From the NCBI GenBank assembly GCA_023228865.1, contig JALOAH010000006.1:13948-77947 (forward strand): a stretch of 64,000 nt of DNA. Direction: 5' to 3'. The notes beneath the pieces are model-generated. The model was not told where the DNA came from. It made no database searches and saw only the letters and a list, made by a program, of their open reading frames with translations. The translations under genes were made by a program, and so were the position numbers. Shown here piece after piece: positions 18,675 through 29,344 of the stretch. The stretch is from Porticoccaceae bacterium (GTDB lineage: Bacteria > Pseudomonadota > Gammaproteobacteria > Pseudomonadales > Porticoccaceae). Numbering within the stretch: position 1 is the first letter of the stretch; each line of letters begins with the position of its first letter.

Positions 18675-19598
18675 CTAAGCAAGAATCTGCGCCAGAGCCT
18701 GGGGCAGATTTGAATAGGAAAACTGAAACCCGGCTTCCTGCAAGCGTGCAGGGATCACCTTTTGCCCAGACAATAAAAGTTCATCGGCCATTTCACCCAG
18801 CATTAACCGCATCGCAAATGCCGGCATCGGCAGCAGACAGGGACGCGACAGGGTGGCGGCGAGAATTTTGGCAAACTCCCGGTTTGTCACTGGCGTCGGG
18901 GCGGTGGCGTTAAAGGCACCGGCCAGATGATCCCCGCTGAGGCAAAAAGCAATGGCGGCAACCATATCGTCGCGATGTATCCACGACATCCACTGCCTGC
19001 CACTGCCCATGGTGCCGCCAAGCCCCAGTTTAAAGGCGGGCAACATGGCGGCAAGGGCGCCGCCCTCACCCAGCACGATGCCCGTGCGCAACCGGCAGAC
19101 CCTGACGCCCAGGGATTCAAATTGGCAGGCCGCCTTTTCCCATGCGCGACAAAGGTCACTGGCAAAACAAGGGGTAATGGCGCCATTTTCGTCGAGCACC
19201 TCATCGCCGTGGGCACCGTAGTAGCCGATGGCAGAACCATTGATCAACACTGTGGGTGGCGACCGCCCGGCGCCGGAAAAGTATTCGAACAGGCGCTCCG
19301 TCATACCCACCCTGCTGGCATAAAAAAGCTCCTTGCGGGCAGCGCTCCACCGCCTGGTTGCCAGCGGCTCACCGGCGAGATTGACCACCGCGCTCACTGC
19401 GGGCAGGCCGTCCAATTCCTGGAGGTCGGCGATCAACCCCAGCGTCGGTGCCGGTGCCAGTAGTTTCCTGCCGCGCGCCAGATTTCTGGTGAGCACAGTC
19501 ACCCGGCATTCCATGGCCAAAAGCTGGGCACACAGGGGCTGACCGATAAAACCCGTGCCGCCGGTCACTAAAATATGATCACTACTGGTCAGGCTCAT
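18675..19598 (-). CDS. TIGR01777-family NAD(P)-dependent epimerase (YfcH-like)
   Basis: Extended short-chain-dehydrogenase-like protein of 307 residues with unknown substrate. The nucleotide-binding TGGTGFIG is at about 12-19, followed by VVNLAGEPL and the SAIGYYG segment that carries the active-site Tyr in this family. A C-terminal DUF1731 domain (PAFAMRLMLGEMADELLLSGQ) is typical. It starts 2 bp after the end of cysB, so it is probably read from the cysB transcript. Confidence 0.9.
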   Translation of the reverse strand: MSLTSSDHILVTGGTGFIGQPLCAQLLAMECRVTVLTRNLARGRKLLAPAPTLGLIADLQELDGLPAVSAVVNLAGEPLATRRWSAARKELFYASRVGMTERLFEYFSGAGRSPPTVLINGSAIGYYGAHGDEVLDENGAITPCFASDLCRAWEKAACQFESLGVRVCRLRTGIVLGEGGALAAMLPAFKLGLGGTMGSGRQWMSWIHRDDMVAAIAFCLSGDHLAGAFNATAPTPVTNREFAKILAATLSRPCLLPMPAFAMRLMLGEMADELLLSGQKVIPARLQEAGFQFSYSNLPQALAQILA

Positions 19599-19600
19599 GA

Positions 19601-20575
<975 letters not shown>

Positions 20576-20740
20576 TTATCTATCTCCGCGGAAACCCCGC
20601 ACATAAAAGTAATTGCTATAAAAACACATAAAATTATTCCTTAGAAGCATAGATCAACAGAGCCAGAGTGCAATTTCAAAATATCGTCACCCTGGGGCTG
20701 AAACCCTTCCCTGCTTGCCTGAATAAAAAAGGTCACCACA

Positions 20741-20800
20741 TAAAAAACAGGGCGCTGTCACCGGCAACATCGGCGCAAAACTCGGCGCCCCACGCCCTGG
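20741..20800 (-). terminator. Probable terminator of msrA
   Basis: On the minus strand CAGGGCG...CGCCCTG is followed directly by TTTTTTATG, about 50 bp after the msrA stop. The long loop holds a second stem (GGCGC/GCGCC), so the fold is branched. The rest of the 270-bp msrA/cysB gap shows nothing else. Confidence 0.55.
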
Positions 20801-20848
20801 TCACGGCATCAAACAGTGCCCATCTCACCGAGCGGGTCTCGATTCGGG

Positions 20849-21382
20849 TTATGTCAGATATTGAGCATAGTGGTCACGAAATTTGCCCAGTTTGGGATTG
20901 ATGACCAGTTGGCAATAGCGATTGCTGCCATTAAGTTCGTAGTAATTCTGATGATAAAACTCCGCCTCATAGAAGGTGGTCAAAGGTACGACCTGGGTAA
21001 CAATCGGGTTTGGCCAGATTTTCTCTCTGTCGAGTTTGGCAATGGTCGCCTCGGCGATGGTTTTCTGGGTATCGCTGCCGTAGAAAATAATGGAGCGATA
21101 TTGGCTGCCAACATCGGCGCCCTGACGATTAAGGGTGGTGGGATCATGGAGCGCAAAAAACAGCTCGAGGACAGTGGCAAAACTGATTTCGTCGCGATTA
21201 AAAGCCAGCTGAACCACCTCGGCATGCCCTGTCTCGCCAGAGCACACCTGTTCGTAGGTGGGGTTTGTGAGATTGCCTCCGGCGTAACCGCTGGTTACCG
21301 AAAGAATGCCTTTGACTTTGCGAAACGCGCTATCCAGGCACCAGAAACAACCGCCCCCCAGGGTACAGACTTCATTAGTCAT
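20849..21382 (-). CDS. msrA: Peptide-methionine (S)-S-oxide reductase MsrA
   Basis: Repairs S-oxidised methionine in proteins. 177 residues. The catalytic GGCFWC is at residues 10-15 and the later QYRSIIF and EFYHQNYY segments complete the active site. A resolving Cys appears near the C terminus in NRYCQLVI. Alone on its transcript, with a probable terminator downstream. Confidence 0.95.
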   Translation of the reverse strand: MTNEVCTLGGGCFWCLDSAFRKVKGILSVTSGYAGGNLTNPTYEQVCSGETGHAEVVQLAFNRDEISFATVLELFFALHDPTTLNRQGADVGSQYRSIIFYGSDTQKTIAEATIAKLDREKIWPNPIVTQVVPLTTFYEAEFYHQNYYELNGSNRYCQLVINPKLGKFRDHYAQYLT

Positions 21383-21470
21383 GGCGTTCTCCTTTGTGGC
21401 ACAGGCTGAAATAGCGCTGCGCCCACGCAGTTATTCAGTTTAAATTCTGTTGGCGAGTTTCCCGTTGCTA

Positions 21471-23495
21471 TCAGAATTTGTTGATCCTGTTGGCGCGAAA
21501 TCCCTTTACCAGCGCCCTCAACTCAGCAAGATTACCGCCACCTCGACTATAGCGCAGGGTGACATAGCTTTGGGTTATTTTTTCAATATCCTGCTTTTTT
21601 GTCGGCAGTATTTGTCCGCAGCGCTGCGCATAGCGCCAGGGCGGTTCGCCCTTCTTGCGCGGGCAGCCTGCCTTGCCAAGGCGTCGACAGAACAGCTGGT
21701 AATAGCGGTCTGCAGGGTGCGTTTTTTCCAGTTTCGAAGAATAAAACGAAGCTCTTATGACCGGCAGTAGAGACAGTATCGAAGCCAATAATAAAAACCC
21801 GCCTATACGCCAGCTCTCGAGGCCACCCAGCCATTTCGCCAACAGCGCCGGCTGAATATTTTGATAGCCGAGAACCCATTTCGCCCAGCGGTACTCAAGA
21901 GACTCTAGACCCAGTCGCAGACTGTTGAGCCAGGCCACGGATCGAAACCGGGCAAGATCGAAAGGGGCGTCGCCAAAAATTTCCTCCCCGGACATCAAAT
22001 CCAACAGGCTGCTGGCAATGCGTTCAGGCGCCACTGCGGCGGTTGGGTCTACCTGCACCCAGCCGCGACCATCGAGCCAGACCTCTGCCCAGGCGTGGGC
22101 ATCGTACTGCCTGACGCTGAGATAGCCGCCATCGGGATGAATTTCCCCGCCCTGGTAACCGGCAACAATGCGGGCGGGAATACCGGCGGCGCGCATAAAA
22201 AAGACAAAACTGGCGGCAAAATGCTCACAAAAGCCCTGCTTGCTGCGGAACAGAAAATCATCGATGGCGTGCTGTCCCAAGGAGTTTGGCGACAGCGTGT
22301 AGTAAAAATCGCGGCGATAATAAGCCAACACCCTGGCAATCAATGCCTCGGGAGACGGACTTTCCGCCGCCCACTGCCTGGCCAGGGCAAGGGTTTGTGG
22401 ATTGCTGTTTCCGGGCAACTGAAGCTCCACCCTTTTGCGGACAGCAGCCAACCCCTCAGCGTCCAGCAGGCTGGCAGGCCGGGATGTCACCTGATATTCC
22501 AACCTTCGCGTCACCGCTTCGGGAGAGACCAATGTCAAATCCCGCAACAGTCCGGTATTGGCACTGTGAATCTGAGGCAACCACAGACTGTAGAGCCAGT
22601 TGCCGCCGTGTTTTTCCAGGGTAACCCTGTAGGCGACAGGGTTACCCTGGAGTAATACCGCCTGTTCATGCCACACGGAATTCTGCCCCTGCCATTGCAC
22701 CAGGCCACCGCTGTGTCCCCAGTCGGCCTGTGTCCAGCGGCGGCCATCAAAACGGGATAGCGTCAGCCCGCGCCAGTAGAGTTTTTCCCTGGAGGGCACC
22801 TCCCCCTCAAAGTCAACGCGAAATGCAATCTGCGAGGAGCGGCCAAGGCGGGTTATATCCCCCAACTCCAGGCTGTCACTCATACCAGTCATCGCCAAAC
22901 CTGGAGATGGAACACTCCACAGGGGACCAAGCCTCGGCATCACCAGGAAAAACACCACCATCAGCGGCAGAGCCTGGCCAAGAATGCGCAGGGACTGCAG
23001 CAGTGGTCGATAATGGCGGCGATCCAGGGATGTCTGGTGAAGAGCGGCGAGGCTGGCAGTAACAAAAGTGACCGCTGTCGCCACATAGAGAGCCGCTGCC
23101 AGGCTCTGGTCAAACAGCGCCAGGGTGACGGCAACAAAGTAGCCTAAAAAAACCACCACCAGCGCATCCCTGCGCTGGTGCATTTCCAGCAGCTTCAGGG
23201 AAAACGCACACACCAGCATCGCAACCATGGGTTCAAGGCCATAAAGACGCTTGAAGCTTATCAGGAGACCCGCAATACAGGCGAAAATCAATGCCACCTT
23301 GAGCCAGCGCTGTGGTGCGCCCCAGCGCCCTCGGTAAATACCCATTCGCCAGGCCAGGGCGACCAGGGCTATCGCGGGCACCCACAGGGGAAGATGACGG
23401 CTCAGGGGCAAAACGGTGACAGAAAACGCCACCAGCAGCCACAACGTGCCGTTGCGGGGAATTTGCCAGGGGGGCAACACTAGCTGTGCTCCCAT
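21471..23495 (-). CDS. TgpA-type membrane transglutaminase-like protease
   Basis: Inner-membrane protein with a periplasmic transglutaminase-like domain, 674 residues. The first 200 residues hold about six membrane spans (DUF3488 type). The transglutaminase core follows: Cys in KQGFCEHFAA, His in YDAHAWAEVWL, Asp in WVQVDPT. One more membrane span lies near 560, then a DUF4129-like tail. Its start overlaps the DUF58 gene by 16 bases. The MoxR ATPase-DUF58-transglutaminase set is a widespread module; in Pseudomonas aeruginosa the homologue TgpA is essential. The function is inferred. Confidence 0.9.
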   Translation of the reverse strand: MGAQLVLPPWQIPRNGTLWLLVAFSVTVLPLSRHLPLWVPAIALVALAWRMGIYRGRWGAPQRWLKVALIFACIAGLLISFKRLYGLEPMVAMLVCAFSLKLLEMHQRRDALVVVFLGYFVAVTLALFDQSLAAALYVATAVTFVTASLAALHQTSLDRRHYRPLLQSLRILGQALPLMVVFFLVMPRLGPLWSVPSPGLAMTGMSDSLELGDITRLGRSSQIAFRVDFEGEVPSREKLYWRGLTLSRFDGRRWTQADWGHSGGLVQWQGQNSVWHEQAVLLQGNPVAYRVTLEKHGGNWLYSLWLPQIHSANTGLLRDLTLVSPEAVTRRLEYQVTSRPASLLDAEGLAAVRKRVELQLPGNSNPQTLALARQWAAESPSPEALIARVLAYYRRDFYYTLSPNSLGQHAIDDFLFRSKQGFCEHFAASFVFFMRAAGIPARIVAGYQGGEIHPDGGYLSVRQYDAHAWAEVWLDGRGWVQVDPTAAVAPERIASSLLDLMSGEEIFGDAPFDLARFRSVAWLNSLRLGLESLEYRWAKWVLGYQNIQPALLAKWLGGLESWRIGGFLLLASILSLLPVIRASFYSSKLEKTHPADRYYQLFCRRLGKAGCPRKKGEPPWRYAQRCGQILPTKKQDIEKITQSYVTLRYSRGGGNLAELRALVKGFRANRINKF

Positions 23496-24466
23496 TCAAA
23501 CAGCGCCAGACTGCGCAACAACTGTTGCCGGTGTTTTTCTCCCTGCCCCAGGGCAGATTGCTCTCCCGGCAGTTTGAGGCCGTAGGGACGACCACTGGTT
23601 GCCGCCTGCAAGACATCGGCACAAAGCCGCGACAAGCGCGCCTCGCGATCAAGACCGGGATAGTCGCTCCAGTCAAGCCATTGGGGGTCGGCAACAGGAT
23701 CGACAAAATGCTTGCTGTATAGCCCCTGACCTCGCGCCAGCTGTTTCCAGGCGATACGGTTGTAAGGTTCTCCAGCTCTGTAGGGGCTGAGGTCATTGAA
23801 ATCCTCCGCCCCCTGAATTTCATCACTGGCAAAATCTGTGCTGTCGCCAACACCGGAATGCTGCCTGCTTGCGGCAATGGGTTGCGGATAAACAACGCCC
23901 CAACCGTCCAGCAGAACGTGGCTCCAGACCCTTATCAGGCCGAGGGGATAGACAGTTTCCACCGTCAAGCGCCCTGCATAAATTTTGCCGCGACGCCTGG
24001 CATCCAGATAGAGGCTGACCACCGCGCGGCGCTGGTCACTACCGCCATCGCCCGTATTGGAAAGGATTGGCTGGGGTGACCCATCGCCAAACTTTAACCA
24101 GATGCCATCCCGGTAGCGTTGATCCTGCTGGGACACCTCCACATCGACGCGGATTTTATCCCCGGGAAATCCGGCTTCAATCTGAACGATCCGCAGGCTG
24201 ACGCCAGCCAAGTTGGCGTAACTGTGAAAAATCGTGACCACAAACACGGCGCCCAGCAGCGCAGCGAAGACAAAGACCACATTATTTTCGTAGTTGGTGG
24301 CCAACAGCCACATCAACGCCAAAACGCCGATAAAACCAAGGCCCGTACGGGAGGGGAAGGTAAAAACCGAGCGCTGGTTGAGGGTGATTTGGGAAACCCT
24401 GGGGAGGCGGCGCTGCAGCCAGAAATCAAAATATCGCCGCCAGTATTTTGTTAAAAAGGCTGACAT
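23480..24466 (-). CDS. DUF58 protein
   Basis: Membrane-associated protein of 328 residues. Two hydrophobic segments near 40-85 are followed by a soluble domain and the DUF58 signature DLSPYRAGEPYNRIAWKQLARG. A C-terminal von Willebrand-like fold is usual in the family. It lies between the MoxR ATPase gene (15 bp upstream) and the transglutaminase gene (overlapping). The three genes are probably a complex in which MoxR remodels the DUF58 partner; this is family-based inference. Confidence 0.88.
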   Translation of the reverse strand: MSAFLTKYWRRYFDFWLQRRLPRVSQITLNQRSVFTFPSRTGLGFIGVLALMWLLATNYENNVVFVFAALLGAVFVVTIFHSYANLAGVSLRIVQIEAGFPGDKIRVDVEVSQQDQRYRDGIWLKFGDGSPQPILSNTGDGGSDQRRAVVSLYLDARRRGKIYAGRLTVETVYPLGLIRVWSHVLLDGWGVVYPQPIAASRQHSGVGDSTDFASDEIQGAEDFNDLSPYRAGEPYNRIAWKQLARGQGLYSKHFVDPVADPQWLDWSDYPGLDREARLSRLCADVLQAATSGRPYGLKLPGEQSALGQGEKHRQQLLRSLALFEWEHS

Positions 24467-24481
24467 GCGGGCGCCTCCAGC

Positions 24482-25429
24482 TCAGAGGGTGTCCACCTCG
24501 TTGAGCGCCTGCTCCACGAGCAGGTCGCTTTTCGCCGCGCCCCGGCGGCCATCCCCCTGAATCTGCAGCCGGTGGCGGGCAACGGCGGGGAAAACCGTCT
24601 GAATATCTTCGGGAATCACATAATCCCTGCCCTCCAGCATCGCCCAGGCGCGGGCGCAGGCCAACAGCGACAGTGACGCCCTGGGGGACAAACCACAATC
24701 GACGCCACCGGCGTTGCGGGTAAACTGCACCAGGCGAACCAGATAGTCGGCCAGGGGCTCGGAGAGGTGAACTCGAGCAGCCCGATTTTGCAGTTCCACC
24801 AGTTCCTCAGGACTCAGACAGGGCTTGAGGCTGTCCATTTGTCCCCGATTGTCGGGGCGCATAAGAATGTTTTTCTCGGCGCTAACATCGGGATAACCCA
24901 GGGAAAGAGAGAGCGCAAACCTGTCCTGCTGAGACTCCGGCAATGGATAGGTTCCCCCCTGGGAGACCGGATTCTGAGTGGCGACAACAAAGAAAGGCTG
25001 GGGTAACTGGCGGGTTTTACCGTCAATGGTCACCTGCCCTTCGCCCATGGCTTCAAGGAGGGCGCTCTGGGTCTTGGGAGTGGTGCGATTGATTTCATCG
25101 GCGAGCAGCAGCTGTGTAAAAATGGGTCCCGGGTGAAAGCGAAATTTCTCCGTTTCCTTATGGTAAACAGAGATGCCGAGAATATCGCCGGGCAGCAGGT
25201 CGCTGGTAAATTGAATGCGCTTAAAGGACAACCCCAGGCTCGCAGCGAGGCCATGCGCCAGGGTCGTTTTACCCATTCCCGGCAGATCCTCGATCAGCAA
25301 ATGCCCTCGAGCGAGCAAACAGCACAGCGCCATTCTGATCTGATGGCGCTTGCCCAGGAGTACTGAGCCGACCTGGCTGACAACAGCTTCAAGTTTGTCA
25401 TGCTGGAGGCGGCTCAGGCTGACATTCAT
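24482..25429 (-). CDS. MoxR-family AAA+ ATPase
   Basis: Cytosolic chaperone-like AAA+ ATPase, 315 residues. Walker A LPGMGKTT is at about 49-56, Walker B is LLADEINR and sensor 1 is VVATQNP. Its ATG overlaps the metZ stop in the pattern ATGA, and DUF58 and transglutaminase genes follow. The MoxR-DUF58 pair is a standard set. The overlap couples this set to the end of the metZ operon. Confidence 0.92.
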   Translation of the reverse strand: MNVSLSRLQHDKLEAVVSQVGSVLLGKRHQIRMALCCLLARGHLLIEDLPGMGKTTLAHGLAASLGLSFKRIQFTSDLLPGDILGISVYHKETEKFRFHPGPIFTQLLLADEINRTTPKTQSALLEAMGEGQVTIDGKTRQLPQPFFVVATQNPVSQGGTYPLPESQQDRFALSLSLGYPDVSAEKNILMRPDNRGQMDSLKPCLSPEELVELQNRAARVHLSEPLADYLVRLVQFTRNAGGVDCGLSPRASLSLLACARAWAMLEGRDYVIPEDIQTVFPAVARHRLQIQGDGRRGAAKSDLLVEQALNEVDTL

Positions 25430-26625
25430 AGCAGCGACAAGCCCCTGTCGAGATCCTTTTTAATGTCCTCTAAATCCTCAAGCCCCACTGCCACTCGAAT
25501 CAGATTTTCGGTGATGCCCGCACGCTGGCGCTCCTCATTTGAGAGACGGCCATGGGTGGTGGTGGCCGGATGGACAATGGTGCTTTTAACATCCCCCAGA
25601 TTGGCCGTCAGTGACAGTATCCTTGTACTGTCGATCACTTTCCAGGCCTCTGCCCTGCCCCCCTTGACGCTAAACGACAGCACACCCCCAAAAGCCCGCT
25701 GCTGTTTACGAGCCTGCTGATGCCCAGGGTGGGAGGCCAGGCCGGCGTAAAACACTTTCTCCACTGCCGAGTGGGCTTCCAGCCACTCCGCCAGCGCCAT
25801 GGCGTTGGCGGAGTGAGCATCCATACGCAACCTCAGGGTTTCCAGCCCCTTGAGAAAAACCCAGGCATTGAAAGGACTCATTGTCGGCCCGGCTGTACGC
25901 AAAAAGGTCAGTACCTGATCCGTGAGTTCCTTGGCGCCAAGCACCACGCCCCCCAGGCAGCGCCCCTGGCCGTCCAGGTACTTGGTGGCGGAATGAATCA
26001 CCAGGTCGGCCCCCAGTTTCAACGGCAACTGCAGCGCCGGGGTACAAAAGCAGTTGTCGACAACCAGAAGAACATTGTGAGCCTTGGCGATAGCCGCCAG
26101 AGCTTCAATATTGGCCACTTCACAGAGGGGGTTGGACGGGGTTTCCAAAAAGAAAAGTTTGGTATTACTGTTGACAGCATTTTGCCAGGCAGACAGGTCG
26201 GCAAGGGCAACAAAGGTAGTTTCAACGCCAAACTTTGACAAATGTTTGCTGAAAAGATTGGTCGTAGTGCCAAAAACATCTCTGGAACAGACAATGTGAT
26301 CGCCAGCCTTCAGCAGTGCCATACAGGTGCTCAGAATAGCTGCCATACCGGAAGCCGTAGCAACGGCGGCTTCCGCGCCTTCCAAAGCCGCTATGCGCTC
26401 CTCAAACATACGCACAGTGGGGTTGGTGTAGCGGGAATAGACATTTCCCGGCTGCTCGCCGGCAAAGCGCGCAGCCGCTTCTGCAGCGCTGGCAAACACA
26501 TAGCTGGATGTGGGAAAAATGGCCTCGGCGTGTTCGCCCTCAGCGGTTCGGTGTTGACCGGCGCGAATGGCAAGGGTGTCGATGGCGGCACCAAACAGGG
26601 GGTTTTCGGGATCGTCGATACTCAT
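25426..26625 (-). CDS. metZ: O-succinylhomoserine sulfhydrylase
   Basis: PLP enzyme of methionine synthesis: O-succinylhomoserine plus sulfide gives homocysteine. 399 residues. The PLP lysine is Lys215 in [20 protein letters not shown] (63-70) and ETPSNP (161-166) are the usual cofactor and substrate segments. Cystathionine gamma-synthase/lyase are close relatives; the YLDGQGR form and the purF neighbour support MetZ. Its start overlaps the purF stop (ATGA), and its own stop overlaps the MoxR start. Confidence 0.93.
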   Translation of the reverse strand: MSIDDPENPLFGAAIDTLAIRAGQHRTAEGEHAEAIFPTSSYVFASAAEAAARFAGEQPGNVYSRYTNPTVRMFEERIAALEGAEAAVATASGMAAILSTCMALLKAGDHIVCSRDVFGTTTNLFSKHLSKFGVETTFVALADLSAWQNAVNSNTKLFFLETPSNPLCEVANIEALAAIAKAHNVLLVVDNCFCTPALQLPLKLGADLVIHSATKYLDGQGRCLGGVVLGAKELTDQVLTFLRTAGPTMSPFNAWVFLKGLETLRLRMDAHSANAMALAEWLEAHSAVEKVFYAGLASHPGHQQARKQQRAFGGVLSFSVKGGRAEAWKVIDSTRILSLTANLGDVKSTIVHPATTTHGRLSNEERQRAGITENLIRVAVGLEDLEDIKKDLDRGLSLL

Positions 26626-28151
26626 ATCGAACTGCCCTCGCCGCCGTTGTGAAGACCCACCACCTCAAGGCGCAACTGGGAGTCGCTGGCGGTTTTTGCC
26701 GAGTCACTTCTGGCACTGGCGAGCTGATTGAGATAATGCTGATCCACATCCCCGGTAATATATTCCCCGGTAAATACCGAACAGTCGAATTGCACAACAT
26801 CGGGATTGCCCTCTCTGGCGCTTTCGATAAGATCGTCCAGATCCTGGTACACTAGCCAGTCGGCGCCGATATTGGCGGCCACTTCCTCAACGCTGTGGCC
26901 GTGGGCAACCAGCTCTTTTGCCGACGGCATATCAATGCCATAGACATTGGGAAACCGCACCGGCGGTGCCGCCGATGCCATGTAAACCTTGCTGGCACCC
27001 GCCTCCCGAGCCATTTGAATAATTTCCTTGGATGTTGTGCCGCGAACGATGGAATCATCCACCAGCAAAACATTTTTTCCCTGAAACTCGAGGCGCACGG
27101 GATTCAATTTCTGGCGCACGGATTTTTTCCGCTGTTTCTGACCGGGCATAATAAAAGTCCGGCCGATATAACGGTTTTTCATAAAGCCTTCGCGAAACTT
27201 GACTCCCAGCACTTCCGCCATGGCCTGGGCGGAAACCCGGCTGGTGTCGGGCACAGGAATCACCACATCGATATCGTGATCGGGGCGTTCGGCCAGGACT
27301 TTTTCCGCCAGTTTTTCACCCATCCGCAGCCGACACTTGTACACGGAAATATCGTCGATGATGGAATCGGGTCTGGCAAAATAGACATGTTCAAAAATAC
27401 AGGGCACAAGGCGAGGATTGTCTGCGCACTGGGCACTGAAGAAATTGCCTTCCATATCGATATAAATCGCCTCACCCGGAGCCACATCCCGCTCGACGTT
27501 AAAACCCAGAACGTCAAGGGCGACGGTTTCCGAGGCAACCATGTACTCTTTGCCGTTTTCTGTTTCCCGGCTGCCAAAAACCAAGGGCCTTATTCCCAGA
27601 GGATCGCGAAAAGCAAAAACACCGTAGCTGGCGATCATGCCAACCACTGCATAGGCACCGCGACATCTTTTGTGAAGGCGGGCAATGGCGGCAAAAATAT
27701 CCGCTGGCTCCGCCTTCACTTTGCCCTGAAGGTGAAGTTCATGGGCAAAAATATTGAGCAACACCTCAGAGTCAGAGTCCGTATTGACATGGCGAAGATC
27801 GGATAAAAACAAGTGGGATTTGAGGGCGTCCGCATTGGTTAGATTGCCGTTATGGGCAATACAGATTCCGTAGGGGGAGTTGACATAAAAAGGCTGCGCC
27901 AGGGCAGGCCCTGAACTTCCCGCCGTCGGGTAGCGGACATGACCTATGCCCATATTACCCTTAAGTCTTCCCATGTGGCGGGTGTGAAATACATCCCGAA
28001 CCAGCCCGACATCCTTGCGCTGATGAATTCGCCCGTGCTCGCAGGTCATGATACCTGCGGCATCCTGACCACGGTGCTGAAGCATGGTCAACGCATCGTA
28101 AAGATGCAGGTTAATATCAGATTTTCCAACGATGCCTACGACACCACACAT
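26622..28151 (-). CDS. purF: Amidophosphoribosyltransferase
   Basis: First enzyme of purine synthesis: PRPP plus glutamine gives phosphoribosylamine. 509 residues. The N-terminal Cys2 (MCGVVGI) is the glutaminase nucleophile exposed by Met removal. The PRPP-binding loop is [14 protein letters not shown]. The frame also allows a GTG two codons upstream (28157), which would place Met-Cys before the true Met-Cys. The ATG at 28151 follows AAAGGTGAG and is the functional choice. It follows cvpA after about 30 bp and runs into metZ. Confidence 0.95.
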   Translation of the reverse strand: MCGVVGIVGKSDINLHLYDALTMLQHRGQDAAGIMTCEHGRIHQRKDVGLVRDVFHTRHMGRLKGNMGIGHVRYPTAGSSGPALAQPFYVNSPYGICIAHNGNLTNADALKSHLFLSDLRHVNTDSDSEVLLNIFAHELHLQGKVKAEPADIFAAIARLHKRCRGAYAVVGMIASYGVFAFRDPLGIRPLVFGSRETENGKEYMVASETVALDVLGFNVERDVAPGEAIYIDMEGNFFSAQCADNPRLVPCIFEHVYFARPDSIIDDISVYKCRLRMGEKLAEKVLAERPDHDIDVVIPVPDTSRVSAQAMAEVLGVKFREGFMKNRYIGRTFIMPGQKQRKKSVRQKLNPVRLEFQGKNVLLVDDSIVRGTTSKEIIQMAREAGASKVYMASAAPPVRFPNVYGIDMPSAKELVAHGHSVEEVAANIGADWLVYQDLDDLIESAREGNPDVVQFDCSVFTGEYITGDVDQHYLNQLASARSDSAKTASDSQLRLEVVGLHNGGEGSSI

Positions 28152-28181
28152 ACACACTCACCTTTAGATAGACTCTCGCCT

Positions 28182-28676
28182 TTAAAACAACGACTTGAAA
28201 AACGCCAACAAATTGGAACCCGTATCCATCACCCAGTCTTCACAGGCGAGAAAATAGGGGATGAGGAGAGAATTTTGCCACCAGGAGTCCTGGGACACGG
28301 GAAGAACCCCCGGAAGAATAATGAGTACCACCATAACCACAATAAATCCCCTCAAGGCGCCAAAGACCGACCCCAGCAAACGGTCTGTACCCGAAAGCCC
28401 GGTGGTCTCGACCAGCTGGCCGAGGAGGAAGCTGAGCAGCGAACCCGCCATTAAAATACCAAAAAACAGAACCACCCAGGCCACCAGTGCGCGAAGTGAC
28501 GGCGTATCCACCAGACTGGCAAAATATCCGGCCATTTCCTGGTGGAAAACAGTGGCGCCGACAAAGGCTGCCGCCCAGATTAGTAGCGACAGCGCCTCGC
28601 GGATAAAGCCGCGCACAATACTGATGAGAATGGAAAAACCCAAAATGGCAACAATAGCCCAGTCAGCCCAGTTCAA
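28182..28676 (-). CDS. cvpA: CvpA family membrane protein
   Basis: Inner-membrane protein of about 164 residues with four hydrophobic spans. It is required for colicin V production in E. coli; its general role is unknown. It starts NWADWAIVAILGFSILISIVRGF, the family start, with the Gly-rich FGALRGF segment near 105. The start codon is TTG at 28676. It lies immediately upstream of purF, the usual pairing. Confidence 0.9.
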   Translation of the reverse strand: MNWADWAIVAILGFSILISIVRGFIREALSLLIWAAAFVGATVFHQEMAGYFASLVDTPSLRALVAWVVLFFGILMAGSLLSFLLGQLVETTGLSGTDRLLGSVFGALRGFIVVMVVLIILPGVLPVSQDSWWQNSLLIPYFLACEDWVMDTGSNLLAFFKSLF

Positions 28677-28732
28677 CAGATTTTCCCTCTAGCGCCAAAG
28701 AGGCGGAATTCTAGCAAAGACTGTGCCTCAGG

Positions 28733-29344
28733 TCAGGGTTCAAATGGCAAAACCAGGGATTTAACCCCCAGGGACGCATCGATGCGCGCTTTTTCTTTAT
28801 CGGCATTTTGGCGCAGCACATGGGGGCCGACGTAAACCCGATACACCTTCACCGCTCCGGCCATTGCCGGGCGCACGAAGGCCTTGAAACCTGCACCCTG
28901 AAGGCGAGCGGATAATTTCTCGGCGGTTTCGCTTTCGCGATAACTTGCCACCTGAATAACCCAGGCTTCGGGAAGACCGCTGCCGGCAAGTTTAGGGGTT
29001 TCTGCGGGGGGTTGTTTTGTCGGCGCCACCTCTTTGACAGCTGTAGATGTCGGTTTAACATCCTGGCGAGGCGCCGCAGGAACTTGCTGCTGACTGTCAG
29101 AATCGCCGCCTGTGTCTTCAACGAGGGTAAAGACTTCATCCTGAGGAATGACTTCTGCCTGCTCCTCCGGGACTACAGGCGCGGGGATAGACTCCTCTTT
29201 AATATCCGGGGCGGGAGGAATTTGCGTGGTTTCATCAACGGGCCGGGATGGATTAAAGTTAAAAACAGCTGGCACAAAAATCGCCGCCAGGGCTACCAGC
29301 ACCAGTACGCCAACAAGTCGCTGCCTGAACCGTTCAGAGCTCAT
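28733..29344 (-). CDS. dedD: SPOR-domain cell-division protein, DedD-like
   Basis: Peptidoglycan-binding division protein, 203 residues. Cytoplasmic start, one membrane span (residues 11-28), a long Pro/Glu-rich linker, then a C-terminal SPOR domain (about 125-203) with WVIQVASYRESETAEKL and YRVYVGP. This is the DedD architecture. Its start overlaps the folC stop by 11 bases. Placement folC-dedD-cvpA-purF is the same in E. coli and Pseudomonas. Confidence 0.9.
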   Translation of the reverse strand: MSSERFRQRLVGVLVLVALAAIFVPAVFNFNPSRPVDETTQIPPAPDIKEESIPAPVVPEEQAEVIPQDEVFTLVEDTGGDSDSQQQVPAAPRQDVKPTSTAVKEVAPTKQPPAETPKLAGSGLPEAWVIQVASYRESETAEKLSARLQGAGFKAFVRPAMAGAVKVYRVYVGPHVLRQNADKEKARIDASLGVKSLVLPFEP

